Assembly: GCA_038255145.1 (NCBI GenBank)
Contig: JBBSLP010000051.1
Coordinates: forward strand, 1-45,022
Length of the DNA: 45,022 nucleotides
Reading direction: 5' to 3'
Origin: WHTX01 sp038255145
GTDB taxonomy: Bacteria; Actinomycetota; Acidimicrobiia; Acidimicrobiales; CAIXPF01
The notes beneath the pieces are model-generated. The model ran no database searches. It saw only the letters and a program-made list of their open reading frames with translations, and was not told the DNA's origin. Both the position numbers and the translations under genes were made by a program. The first letter of the stretch is position 1. Every line of letters starts with the position of its first letter. Shown in pieces: positions 31,969 to 39,332 of this stretch.

Positions 31969-32889
31969 ATGACCGCTGCGCTGTCGACCGAGGGCCTGGC
32001 CCGCCTGCACGACGTCATGGCCGGCCACGTCGACGCCGGCCGTGTGCCGGCCATCTTCCGCATCGCGTCGATGACCAAGCCCATCACCGCGGCGGCCACC
32101 ATGGCCCTGGTCGAGGAGGGGGTGCTGAGCCTCGACCAGTCGATCGACGACCTGCTGCCCGAGCTGGCCGACCGCCGGGTCCTGCGGGCCATCGACGCCG
32201 AGCTCGTCGACACCGTCCCCGCTCGGCGGTCGATCACCGTCGAGGACCTGCTCAGCTTCCGGATGGGCTTCGGGACGGTCATGGCCATGCCCGGCACCTA
32301 CCCCATCCAGCGGGCCGAGGCCGACCTCGGTCTGCAGAGCATCGGCGGTCCTCCGTGGCCGCCCGGGGCCCTCGACGTGGACGGGTGGATGGCGGCCCTG
32401 GGCTCCCTGCCGCTCATGTACCAGCCCGGCGAGCAGTGGATGTACAACACGTCGGCCCAGGTCCTGGGCGTGCTCCTGGCCCGGGCGACCGGAAGGGACG
32501 TCGCCACCGATCGACTCGACCGGCTGACCACCTTCTACGTGGCCGACCCCGGCACCGACGACCTGGTCGTGCTCGACGACCCCGCCCACAGCTGGTGGGC
32601 CGCGCCCGCGCCGTTCCCCGATGCCTGCGGCTGGTTGGTGTCCACCATCGACGACTACTGGGCCTTCGTGTCCATGCTCCTGGCCGGCGGGACCGGGACC
32701 GGGACCGGGACCGGGGGCCGGCCAGCGGATCCTGTCCCCGGAGTCGGTGGCCCTGATGACCACCGATCGCCTCACCCCGGCTCAGCGGTGACCGGGATCC
32801 TGCTGACCCAGCGCCAGGCCACCTCGCCGGCGCCGCCGCCGTGGATGGATGACTTCTGGGCGGGGGTCAACGCGGCGACGGTTGGCTGA
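31969..32889 (+). pseudogene. Beta-lactamase-family serine hydrolase, internally deleted and frameshifted
   Basis: The frame encodes a class C-like serine hydrolase with the SxxK motif RIASMTKPI and the YNTSAQVLG motif. Three parts look wrong against the family. GRVPAIFRIAS lacks about 25 residues expected between VP and FRIAS. ATGRDVATDRLDRLTTF lacks the usual block ending in EPLGM..TGF. After a four-copy GGGACC repeat the frame shifts: the family sequence ILSPESVALMTTDRLTP is present in another frame at about 32726-32784. The end (LLTQRQATSP...WMDDFW) again fits the family. I judge it inactive. A GGGAG site precedes the ATG. Confidence 0.7.
32689..32712. repeat. (GGGACC)4 tandem repeat
   Basis: Four perfect GGGACC copies followed by GGGGG lie where the serine hydrolase frame is lost. 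This is a likely slippage site. Confidence 0.9.
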
Positions 32890-32898
32890 GGCCGAGGG

Positions 32899-33525
32899 TC
32901 AGCGCCACTCGCCGACGACGGCCCGGAACGGCTCCTCGCCGACGTTGGTGAGCGCCAGGTGGGCCGGGCCCGCTAGCCACACCACGTCGGCGGGGGCGTG
33001 GACCGTGGTGCGCTCGAACCCGCTGCTGTCGCGGACGAGCACGGTGGCGATGGTGAGGAAGACGGTGAGGCTGGAGAAGCCGTACTCGATGTCCCCGGTC
33101 GACTGGCCCGGTTCGAGGGCCAGCTCGTAGAGCCGCAGCGCATCGCGCTCCAGGGTGAGGGTGTGGCCGGGGGCGTCGAGGGGGTCGGCCGAGGTGAACG
33201 GGGGCGAGGCCTTGATCTCGGCGCCGATCAGGCGCATCTCCGTCGTGCCCGCGTTGTGTACCTGGTGGGTGAGGGGCCGGCTCAGGTGAGGTCGGCACAT
33301 GGCCGATCCGGCCAGGGCCGTCCCCGTACGGGCCTTGTCCTCACCCCAGGTCTGGTCCCGCACCGTGGCCTCGTTGACGGCCACGTACATGGTGTCCCGG
33401 GTGTGGCGGTGGTAGAGCGTCGTGTCCCCCGGTGGGATGAGCACGTCGTAGACCCGCACGTGCTCGTCCTCGAACCGGCGACGATGCCGGGGCTCGTCTC
33501 GGACCTCGACCCACTCCTCAGCCAT
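32899..33525 (-). CDS. Cupin-domain protein
   Basis: A 208-residue protein. A cupin fold is seen from residues 15-110: VRVYDVLIPPGDTTLYHRHTRDTMYVAVNEA includes the HxH metal-ligand pattern (YHRHTRDTMYV), with a second motif in the C-terminal half (HLALTNVGEEPFRAV). Enzymatic or sensory function is unknown. The ATG at 33525 has a GGGGAGTGG ribosome-binding site 5 nt upstream. It is convergent with the damaged serine hydrolase gene; only 9 bp separate them. Confidence 0.82.
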   Translation of the reverse strand: MAEEWVEVRDEPRHRRRFEDEHVRVYDVLIPPGDTTLYHRHTRDTMYVAVNEATVRDQTWGEDKARTGTALAGSAMCRPHLSRPLTHQVHNAGTTEMRLIGAEIKASPPFTSADPLDAPGHTLTLERDALRLYELALEPGQSTGDIEYGFSSLTVFLTIATVLVRDSSGFERTTVHAPADVVWLAGPAHLALTNVGEEPFRAVVGEWR

Positions 33526-33601
33526 GCGACCACTCCCCAACCCTGCGTTCGACACCCGGGCGGCACCGAAGAGCTCCCGCTGTTGTAGCCGGCCCGCCGC
33601 C

Positions 33602-33631
33602 CAGCTGCGCCGCTGGCGGTCGCGGCGGCTG
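33602..33631. terminator. Hairpin after the M13 peptidase gene
   Basis: CAGC-TG-CGCCGC, an 8-nt loop, and GCGGCG-GCTG form a bulged 10-bp stem, 34 nt beyond the M13 peptidase stop. It lies upstream of the cupin gene on the same strand. Confidence 0.35.
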
Positions 33632-33664
33632 GGGCGCAGGCTGCGGCTGCTCGCCGGTCGCCGA

Positions 33665-35653
33665 TCACCAGATGCGGACGCGGTCCTCGGGGTCGAGCCA
33701 CAGGGCGTCACCGGGGGCGGTGCCGAAGGCGTCGTGGAACTCGTCGAGGTTGCGGACGATGTTGGCCCGCAGCTCGGGCGGCGAGTGGGGGTCGACCGAC
33801 AGCAGTTGCAGCTCGAGCTCGTGGCGGCGCTTGGAGCGCCAGATCAGGGCCCAGTTGTAGAGCACCCGCTGGCGACCGGTGAGGCCGGACACCACCGGGG
33901 CCTCGTCGCCGCCGAGGCTGAGCTCGTAAGCCAACAGCCCGATGGTCAGACCGCCCAGGTCCCCGATGTTCTCGCCCACGGTGAGGGCGCCGTTGACGTG
34001 GTGGCCGGGCAGGCCCCGGGGCTCGAGGCCGTCGTACTGGGCGATCAGCTTCTGGGCCCGCTCGTCGAAGCGGGCCCGATCGTCGTCGGTCCACCAGTTG
34101 ACCAGGTTGCCCTCGCCGTCGTACTCCGAGCCCTGGTCGTCGAAGCCGTGGCCCACCTCGTGGCCGATCACCGCACCGATGCCCCCGTAGTTGAGGGCGG
34201 GATCGGCGCCGGCCTGGAAGAACGGCGGCCGCAGGATGGCGGCGGGGAAGCAGATCTCGTTGGTGCCGGGGTTGTAGTAGGCGTTGACGGTCTGGGGCGT
34301 CATGTGCCACTCGTCGCGGTCGACGGGACTACCGATCTTGGCCAGCTGGCGGTCGGTCTCGAAGGCCGAGGACCGGCGCACGTTGCCCACCAGGTCGTCG
34401 CGGGCGATGTCGAGCGCCCCGTAGTCGCGCCACACCTGAGGGTGACCGATCTTGGGCCGGAAGCTGCCCAGCTTCTCGAGCGCCTTCTCCCTGGTCCCGG
34501 GGCTCATCCACTCGAGCCGGCCGATGCTCACCCGGTAGGCCTCGACCAGGTTGGCCACCAGCTCGTCCATCTGGGCCTTGGCCTCGGGTGGGTACACCCG
34601 GGCCACGTACTCGGCGCCCACGGCCTCGCCCAGGGCCCGGTTGCACAGCCCCGCCCCCCGCTTCCACCGGTCGCGCATCTCTTCGGAGCCGGTCAGCGTG
34701 CGGGAGTAGAAGTCGAAGTTCTGCTCGACGAAGGCGCTGCTCAGATAGGGCGCATAGCCACTGACCAGGTGGAACGTGAGCCAAACCTTCCAGTCGGCCA
34801 GCGGCACCGCTTCCAGCGCGTCGGACAGGGCGGGCAGGTAGCTGGGCTGGCGCACGATGACCTCGGCGAAGGCGTCCTCGACGTCGGCGAAGCCGGCCAC
34901 CGCGGTCATGGCCCGGGCCCAGCCTCGCCAGTCGAACGCCGGCGCTGCGGCCTCGAGCTCGGCGAAGGTGGTCAAGTTGTACGTGGCCAGCACGTCGCGG
35001 TTGGCCACCTTGTCCCAGTGCCCGGCGGCCAGGCGGGTCTCCAACGCCAGCAACCGGTCGGCCTCGTCCGACGCGGCGTCGGCGGACCGGCCCGCCAGGC
35101 GCAACATGGCGGCCACGTGCTCGACGTAGGCGGCTCGCACCTCGGCAAAGGCGTCGTCGCGGTAGTACGACTCGTCGGGCAGGCCCAGCCCACTCTGCAC
35201 GATGTTGACGATGTAGCGGTCAGAGCGGCGGTCATCGGTGTCGACGTAGGCGCCGACCACGCCGCCCATGCCCTCACGTTCGAAGCGGCCCAGCAGGGCG
35301 CCGAGGGAGGGGAGGTCGGCCAGGGCGTCGATGGCGGCCAGGTCGTCCGCCAGGGGCTGGGCCCCCAGGGCCTCGGCTCGGGCCTCGTCGACGAAGCTGG
35401 CGAACAGGTCACCGATCTTCTGGCGGTCGGTCCCCGGGGCGGCGTCACCGGCGACGGCCGCCGCCGCCGCGTCGCGCAGGATGTCGCCGACCACGGCCTC
35501 GGACTCGAGGACGAGGTCCATGAACCCGCCCACCGTGGGCAGGTCGGCGGGGATCTCGACCGTCTCCAGCCAGGCCCCGTTGACGTGGCCGAACAGGTCG
35601 TCCTGGGGGCGGACGTCGTTGTCTGCGTGCTCGAAGAGGGCGTCCAAGCTCAT
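33665..35653 (-). CDS. M13-family (neprilysin-like) zinc metallopeptidase
   Basis: A 662-residue protein of full family length. The zinc site is IGHEVGHGFDDQG (HExxH, about residues 496-500), followed by the conserved ENIGDLGGL with the third ligand region (ExxxD). The N-terminal PQDDLFGHVNGAWL is typical of bacterial M13 enzymes, and the C-terminus ends VRIW as in neprilysin-type proteins. No signal peptide is visible, so it may act on peptides in the cytosol. The ATG is 7 nt after TAGCCT with no ribosome-binding site, suggesting a leaderless transcript. Confidence 0.95.
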   Translation of the reverse strand: MSLDALFEHADNDVRPQDDLFGHVNGAWLETVEIPADLPTVGGFMDLVLESEAVVGDILRDAAAAAVAGDAAPGTDRQKIGDLFASFVDEARAEALGAQPLADDLAAIDALADLPSLGALLGRFEREGMGGVVGAYVDTDDRRSDRYIVNIVQSGLGLPDESYYRDDAFAEVRAAYVEHVAAMLRLAGRSADAASDEADRLLALETRLAAGHWDKVANRDVLATYNLTTFAELEAAAPAFDWRGWARAMTAVAGFADVEDAFAEVIVRQPSYLPALSDALEAVPLADWKVWLTFHLVSGYAPYLSSAFVEQNFDFYSRTLTGSEEMRDRWKRGAGLCNRALGEAVGAEYVARVYPPEAKAQMDELVANLVEAYRVSIGRLEWMSPGTREKALEKLGSFRPKIGHPQVWRDYGALDIARDDLVGNVRRSSAFETDRQLAKIGSPVDRDEWHMTPQTVNAYYNPGTNEICFPAAILRPPFFQAGADPALNYGGIGAVIGHEVGHGFDDQGSEYDGEGNLVNWWTDDDRARFDERAQKLIAQYDGLEPRGLPGHHVNGALTVGENIGDLGGLTIGLLAYELSLGGDEAPVVSGLTGRQRVLYNWALIWRSKRRHELELQLLSVDPHSPPELRANIVRNLDEFHDAFGTAPGDALWLDPEDRVRIW

Positions 35654-35660
35654 GGGCCCG

Positions 35661-35666
35661 AGGCTA
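35661..35666 (-). promoter_or_regulatory. -10 element TAGCCT of the M13 peptidase gene
   Basis: TAGCCT on the minus strand, seven nucleotides (CGGGCCC), then ATG at 35653. No ribosome-binding site is visible. Confidence 0.4.
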
Positions 35667-35680
35667 GCCAGGGGCGCGGA

Positions 35681-36430
35681 TCAGCGACCCTGCCAGCGGG
35701 GGGCGCGCTTCTCGAAGAACGCCTTGACCCCCTCCTTGGTGTCCTCGGTGGCCCACACCACCGCGGTGGCCCGGGCGGTGGCGTCCCAACCGAGCTGGTC
35801 CGAGACGGCCACGGTCTGCTCGAGGGCCCACAGGCTCTGGCGCACCGAGACCGGGGCGTTGCGGCACACGAGCTCGGCCAGAGTGACGGCGGCCTCCACC
35901 GCTCCCCCGGGTTCGGTGAGCCGGTTGACCAGCCCCAGCTCGGCGGCCCGGGCCGCATCCAGGGGCTGGCCGGTGAGCAGCAGCTCCTTGGCGATGTTGA
36001 GGGGTAAGGCCCGGGCGGTGCGGAACAGGCCGCCGCAGGTGGGGATGACGCCCCGGGCCACCTCGGGCAGACCGAAGCGGGCCGTGGTCGACGCCACCAC
36101 CAGGTCGGCGGCCAGCACGATCTCCATGCCTCCACCCAGGGCGAACCCTTCGACGGCCACGATGAGGGGCTTGGCCCGCGGTCGGCGGATGACCCCGTAC
36201 TCACCACCGCGCTCGGTGGCCGGGCTGGCCGACTGGGACAGGTCGGTACCGGCGGAGAACACGTTGGCCGTACCGGTGAGCACGCCGATCCACAGCTCGG
36301 GGTCGTCCTCGAGCTCGTTCAGGGCCTCGTCGATGGCATCGGCCAACTCACGGTCGATGGCGTTGCGCTTCGCTTCGCGCTGCATGGACACCACCAGCAC
36401 CCGGCCCCGCCGCTCCGTCGTCACACCCAT
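35681..36430 (-). CDS. Enoyl-CoA hydratase/isomerase (crotonase) family protein
   Basis: A 249-residue crotonase. The oxyanion-hole segments are NVFSAGTDLSQ and VEGFALGGGMEIVLAADL. A Glu in FGLPEVARGVIP matches one of the two catalytic Glu positions; the second (in a GTQRL-type motif) is not obvious, as the region reads TCGGLFRTA. The C-terminus KEGVKAFFEKRAPRWQGR is typical. It probably acts on an enoyl-CoA. Start is ATG 36430, giving the usual crotonase N-terminus; GTG 36451 is an alternative. TAGGTT at 36473-36478 (minus) may be the -10. Confidence 0.9.
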   Translation of the reverse strand: MGVTTERRGRVLVVSMQREAKRNAIDRELADAIDEALNELEDDPELWIGVLTGTANVFSAGTDLSQSASPATERGGEYGVIRRPRAKPLIVAVEGFALGGGMEIVLAADLVVASTTARFGLPEVARGVIPTCGGLFRTARALPLNIAKELLLTGQPLDAARAAELGLVNRLTEPGGAVEAAVTLAELVCRNAPVSVRQSLWALEQTVAVSDQLGWDATARATAVVWATEDTKEGVKAFFEKRAPRWQGR

Positions 36431-36472
36431 CGCGTCGCACCCATCGACCACCCCCGGCTCGTCCGGAGGCGG

Positions 36473-36478
36473 AACCTA
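36473..36478 (-). promoter_or_regulatory. Candidate -10 TAGGTT of the crotonase gene
   Basis: TAGGTT on the minus strand lies 42 nt before the ATG at 36430 and 21 nt before the alternative GTG at 36451. No -35 is recognisable. Confidence 0.25.
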
Positions 36479-36519
36479 GCGCCAGCGACGTCGACAGCCG
36501 ATGATCACCCAGACGGTCG

Positions 36520-37941
36520 TCACTCCTCGCCGGCGGCCTTGCGCAGCTCGTCGAAGGAACGCTGCAGGCACTGGGCGTAGAAGGCAGGATCGGGCAGCAT
36601 CTTGCGGTCGGCGGTGCCGCAGATCGACACCCCTCCGCAGTAGCTGGCCACCACGTTCATGAGGCCCATGTTGTCGTGGACCATGCCGAAGCCGTACATG
36701 GCCACGAGCTGGGCCCCGGCCATGAACAGCGGCTCCTGGGGCCCGGGGATGTTGGTCACGACGGTGTTGTACGGCGGCGCGATCCGCTCGTTGCCGATGG
36801 CCTGGGTGGCGGCCAGACGCCCGGCCAGGGCGGCGGTGGCCGCGGGGACGAACTGGTTGAGGTCGGTCAGGGTGCGGGCGCCGATGGCGTTGGTCAGCTC
36901 CTTGGCCGCCTTGGTCGCGTCACGGACGGTGAGGAGGCGCACCCGGGGATCAGCGATGTCGGTGCGCAGGGGCACGACCATGGCCGAGACCTCGTTGCCG
37001 CTGCTGGAACCCTCCGTGCGAACCGAGATGGGGCACATGGCGGTCAGCGACTCGCGGGGCAGCTCGTCCTTGGCCTCGAGGTACTCACGCAGAGCACCCC
37101 CGACCAGGGCGAGGACCACGTCGTTCACCGTGCACCCCGGGGCCAGGGTGCGCATGGCCCGGATGTCGTCGAGCTCGACCATGATCCCGTCCACCACCCG
37201 GTGGGGGGACACCGGGGCGTTGAAGCGGGTCAGCGGGGCGGCCCCGGGCACCGGGGGCAGGCCACCGGGTCGGGCGAACACTTCGGCCAGGCGCCGGGCC
37301 GGAGCGTTGGGGCCGGTGAACAGCTCCATCATCCGCCACGGTTGGGTGGCGTTGGTCCACGCGGCCCGGGCCAGCAGCTCGGCGGGATCGGGCACCCGCT
37401 CCCCCTTCCACGCCTCGGTCGGCGGCTGGGGCGGGGTGGCTTCGTTCGAGCGGTCGTGGATGGCCGCGGTGAGCTCGGTCCCCGAGGCGCCGTCGATGCA
37501 GGCGTGGTGGACCTTGCTGAGGATGCCGAAGCAGCCCTTGGGGTACCCGGGCACCCGGTCCAGCCCATCGATGACGTAGAACTCCCACAGCGGCTTGGAG
37601 GGATCCAGGTGGCGGCTGATGAGGCGGGCGCACTGGATGCACAGCTGGCGCCAGTCGCCGGGCTCGGGCAGGGCGATGTGGCGGACGTGGAACTCGATGT
37701 CGAAGTCGGTGTCCTGGATCCAGTACGGGTGGTCGGCGTCGAAGGGCACCCGCACGACGCGCTGGCGGAACGGCGTGGCCAGGTGCAGCCGGTCCTCGAT
37801 GTGTTGCATCAGGGCCTTGAACGTGACCTTGCCGCCCGGCGCCGTCGAGGGGTCGTAGATGTTGAGGCCACCGCCACTCATGGGCGCGTTGGGGGTCTCG
37901 TTGTAGAGGAACGACGCATCCTGGGCCGTCAGCTGCTGCAT
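36520..37941 (-). CDS. Wax ester synthase / diacylglycerol acyltransferase (WS/DGAT)
   Basis: A 473-residue bifunctional acyltransferase of the actinobacterial WS/DGAT family. The catalytic motif HHACIDG is at about residues 144-150. The N-terminus MQQLTAQDASFLYNETPNAPMSGGG and C-terminal VVTNIPGPQEPLFMAGAQL and YGGVSICGTADR-like region are typical. It transfers acyl-CoA to diacylglycerol or fatty alcohol to make storage lipid at the membrane. The start at 37941 is an ATG without a ribosome-binding site. A perfect 11-bp palindrome lies directly upstream. It fits with the acyl-CoA enzymes in the window but is a separate unit. Confidence 0.93.
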   Translation of the reverse strand: MQQLTAQDASFLYNETPNAPMSGGGLNIYDPSTAPGGKVTFKALMQHIEDRLHLATPFRQRVVRVPFDADHPYWIQDTDFDIEFHVRHIALPEPGDWRQLCIQCARLISRHLDPSKPLWEFYVIDGLDRVPGYPKGCFGILSKVHHACIDGASGTELTAAIHDRSNEATPPQPPTEAWKGERVPDPAELLARAAWTNATQPWRMMELFTGPNAPARRLAEVFARPGGLPPVPGAAPLTRFNAPVSPHRVVDGIMVELDDIRAMRTLAPGCTVNDVVLALVGGALREYLEAKDELPRESLTAMCPISVRTEGSSSGNEVSAMVVPLRTDIADPRVRLLTVRDATKAAKELTNAIGARTLTDLNQFVPAATAALAGRLAATQAIGNERIAPPYNTVVTNIPGPQEPLFMAGAQLVAMYGFGMVHDNMGLMNVVASYCGGVSICGTADRKMLPDPAFYAQCLQRSFDELRKAAGEE

Positions 37942-37947
37942 ATGCCG

Positions 37948-37958
37948 AGTGTCACACT
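37948..37958. promoter_or_regulatory. 11-bp palindrome at the WS/DGAT start
   Basis: AGTGT-C-ACACT is perfectly symmetric and begins 7 nt upstream of the WS/DGAT ATG. On the minus strand GACACT could act as a weak -10 six nucleotides before the ATG, so a bound repressor would block it. The regulator is unknown. Confidence 0.35.
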
Positions 37959-38050
37959 TTTGCGCCGCCGTTTCCACAGCCATCCGGGGACGGGGCCGAC
38001 CGGCGCGGCGGCCAGCGGGGCCAGCACGGCGTCGACGCCTTGTAGCGCCG

Positions 38051-38848
38051 CTACAGGTGCTCAGGGTGGTCGACGGCGTAGTGCTTGAAGTAGACGTCGT
38101 CCCGGTTCGACGAGTCGTTGTCGAGCAGGATGACGTGCAGCTGGGAACGGATGCCGGACTCGACGAGATCGCCGTGGCAGACGCCTTCGAGCTCCTCGCC
38201 GTCACCATGGTCGATGGCGACGGGTACCCGTCCGAGGAGCTGGCCATCGGACAGCCGGAACACCGGCAGGTCACCGGGGATGTCCGACGACAGGACGAGG
38301 TTGCCCCGGGGGGTGACCGCACCTCCCTGCACGTTGAACACGGGCGTCGACAGCCGCAGGGTGCGGGTCCGACGCAGCTCGGCGTCATACACGAACACGC
38401 AGTCGGTGCCTTCGGGCCACCGGCCGAAGGCACTGGACAGGAGGCTGCCATCGCGTGGATCCACGGCGACCCACGGGAACGAGCTCCCCTGGGCGGCGGT
38501 GAACGATGCATGGGGGGCCAGCCTCTGCGCCTGGCGGAGCCCGTCGTCGACGATGGCCAGGCCGGCGGGCTTCTCGAGGGCGATGAACAGGCGCCCCGCC
38601 CACCAACAGAGCGCACCCACGTGGCCATGGCCCAACTCGTCGAGCGAGAGCGATCCCGCCGCGGACATGCCGAGGGTGAACCGGTGGACGGCCTGGTGGC
38701 CCTCGTGGTTCGTCGAGATGTACCAGTGGCGGCCGTCGGTGGCCACGCCTTGGCACTCCTCGGTCCAGGGCTCGTTGTAGTGCTTCGTCTCGTGCACCTT
38801 GGCCAGCCCGGCCAGGGTGCGGTGATCGTGGATCTCGTGCGCCGGCAT
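38051..38848 (-). CDS. Unknown protein, beta-propeller-like
   Basis: A 265-residue protein I do not recognise. It shows regularly spaced short strands with repeated phrases such as GVATDGRHWYISTN, VGALCWWAGRLFIALE, WVAVDPRDGSLLSS and GGAVTPRGNLVLSSD, suggesting a four- to six-bladed propeller. The end includes ELEGVCHGDLVESG. No signal peptide or membrane segment is present. The ATG at 38848 has a GAGGGGG ribosome-binding site 5 nt upstream. It is divergent from the YdeI-like gene with a 52-bp shared spacer. The 109-bp gap after it, before the WS/DGAT start, holds only the palindrome at 37948. Confidence 0.8.
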   Translation of the reverse strand: MPAHEIHDHRTLAGLAKVHETKHYNEPWTEECQGVATDGRHWYISTNHEGHQAVHRFTLGMSAAGSLSLDELGHGHVGALCWWAGRLFIALEKPAGLAIVDDGLRQAQRLAPHASFTAAQGSSFPWVAVDPRDGSLLSSAFGRWPEGTDCVFVYDAELRRTRTLRLSTPVFNVQGGAVTPRGNLVLSSDIPGDLPVFRLSDGQLLGRVPVAIDHGDGEELEGVCHGDLVESGIRSQLHVILLDNDSSNRDDVYFKHYAVDHPEHL

Positions 38849-38900
38849 GGTCACCCCCTCGGGATCGTCAACTGAGCCGCCGTAGGGCAAGAGCACGGAG

Positions 38901-39332
38901 ATGGGCATGCGGATACGGCTTCCTGGCCGCCAGACTCGCCCCGTGGATGCGCTCGACGGGGTGGAGGTCATCGCCTTCCCAGGCCCTGCGGCCTGGGAGT
39001 CGTGGCTGGCGGCGAACCACGAGCGCCAGGCCGGGGTGTGGCTGAAGATGGCCAAGAGGGGCTCGGGCATCCCGTCGGTGACCGAAGACGAGGTCGTCGA
39101 CATCGGGTTGTGCTGGGGATGGGTATCCGGCCAGCGACGGTCGCTGGACGATCGTCACTACCTGCAGAAGTACGTCCCCCGACGGGCCCGGAGCCTGTGG
39201 TCGAGGGTCAACGTCGACAAGGTCGGGGCCCTACTGGCCGCAGGGCGGATGCAGGCCAGGACGCCGATCACCAGGACGGCGCGCCTGGCCAGGATGCTGG
39301 CTGCGCTCGAAGGCGGCGGGACGGGCGGCTAG
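38901..39332 (+). pseudogene. YdeI/OmpD-associated family protein with in-frame internal deletion
   Basis: A 143-residue frame. Residues 28-115 match the YdeI family well (WLAANHERQAGVWLKMAKRGSG, then VDIGLCWGWVSGQRRSLDD, then VPRRARSLWSRVNVDKV). The end ARTPITRTARLARMLAALEGG matches the family's usual C-terminus. The roughly 50-60 residues that normally separate these parts, after AAGRM, are missing. The frame is preserved, so a shortened protein may be made, but I doubt it folds normally. Starts at 38901, 38907 or GTG 38943 are possible. Its stop overlaps the stop of the molybdenum hydroxylase gene in CTAG. Confidence 0.65.

Noticed and set aside
33524..36007. An 827-residue plus-strand open frame.
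   Set aside because: It is antisense to the M13 peptidase and part of the crotonase gene, with no domain or start signal of its own.
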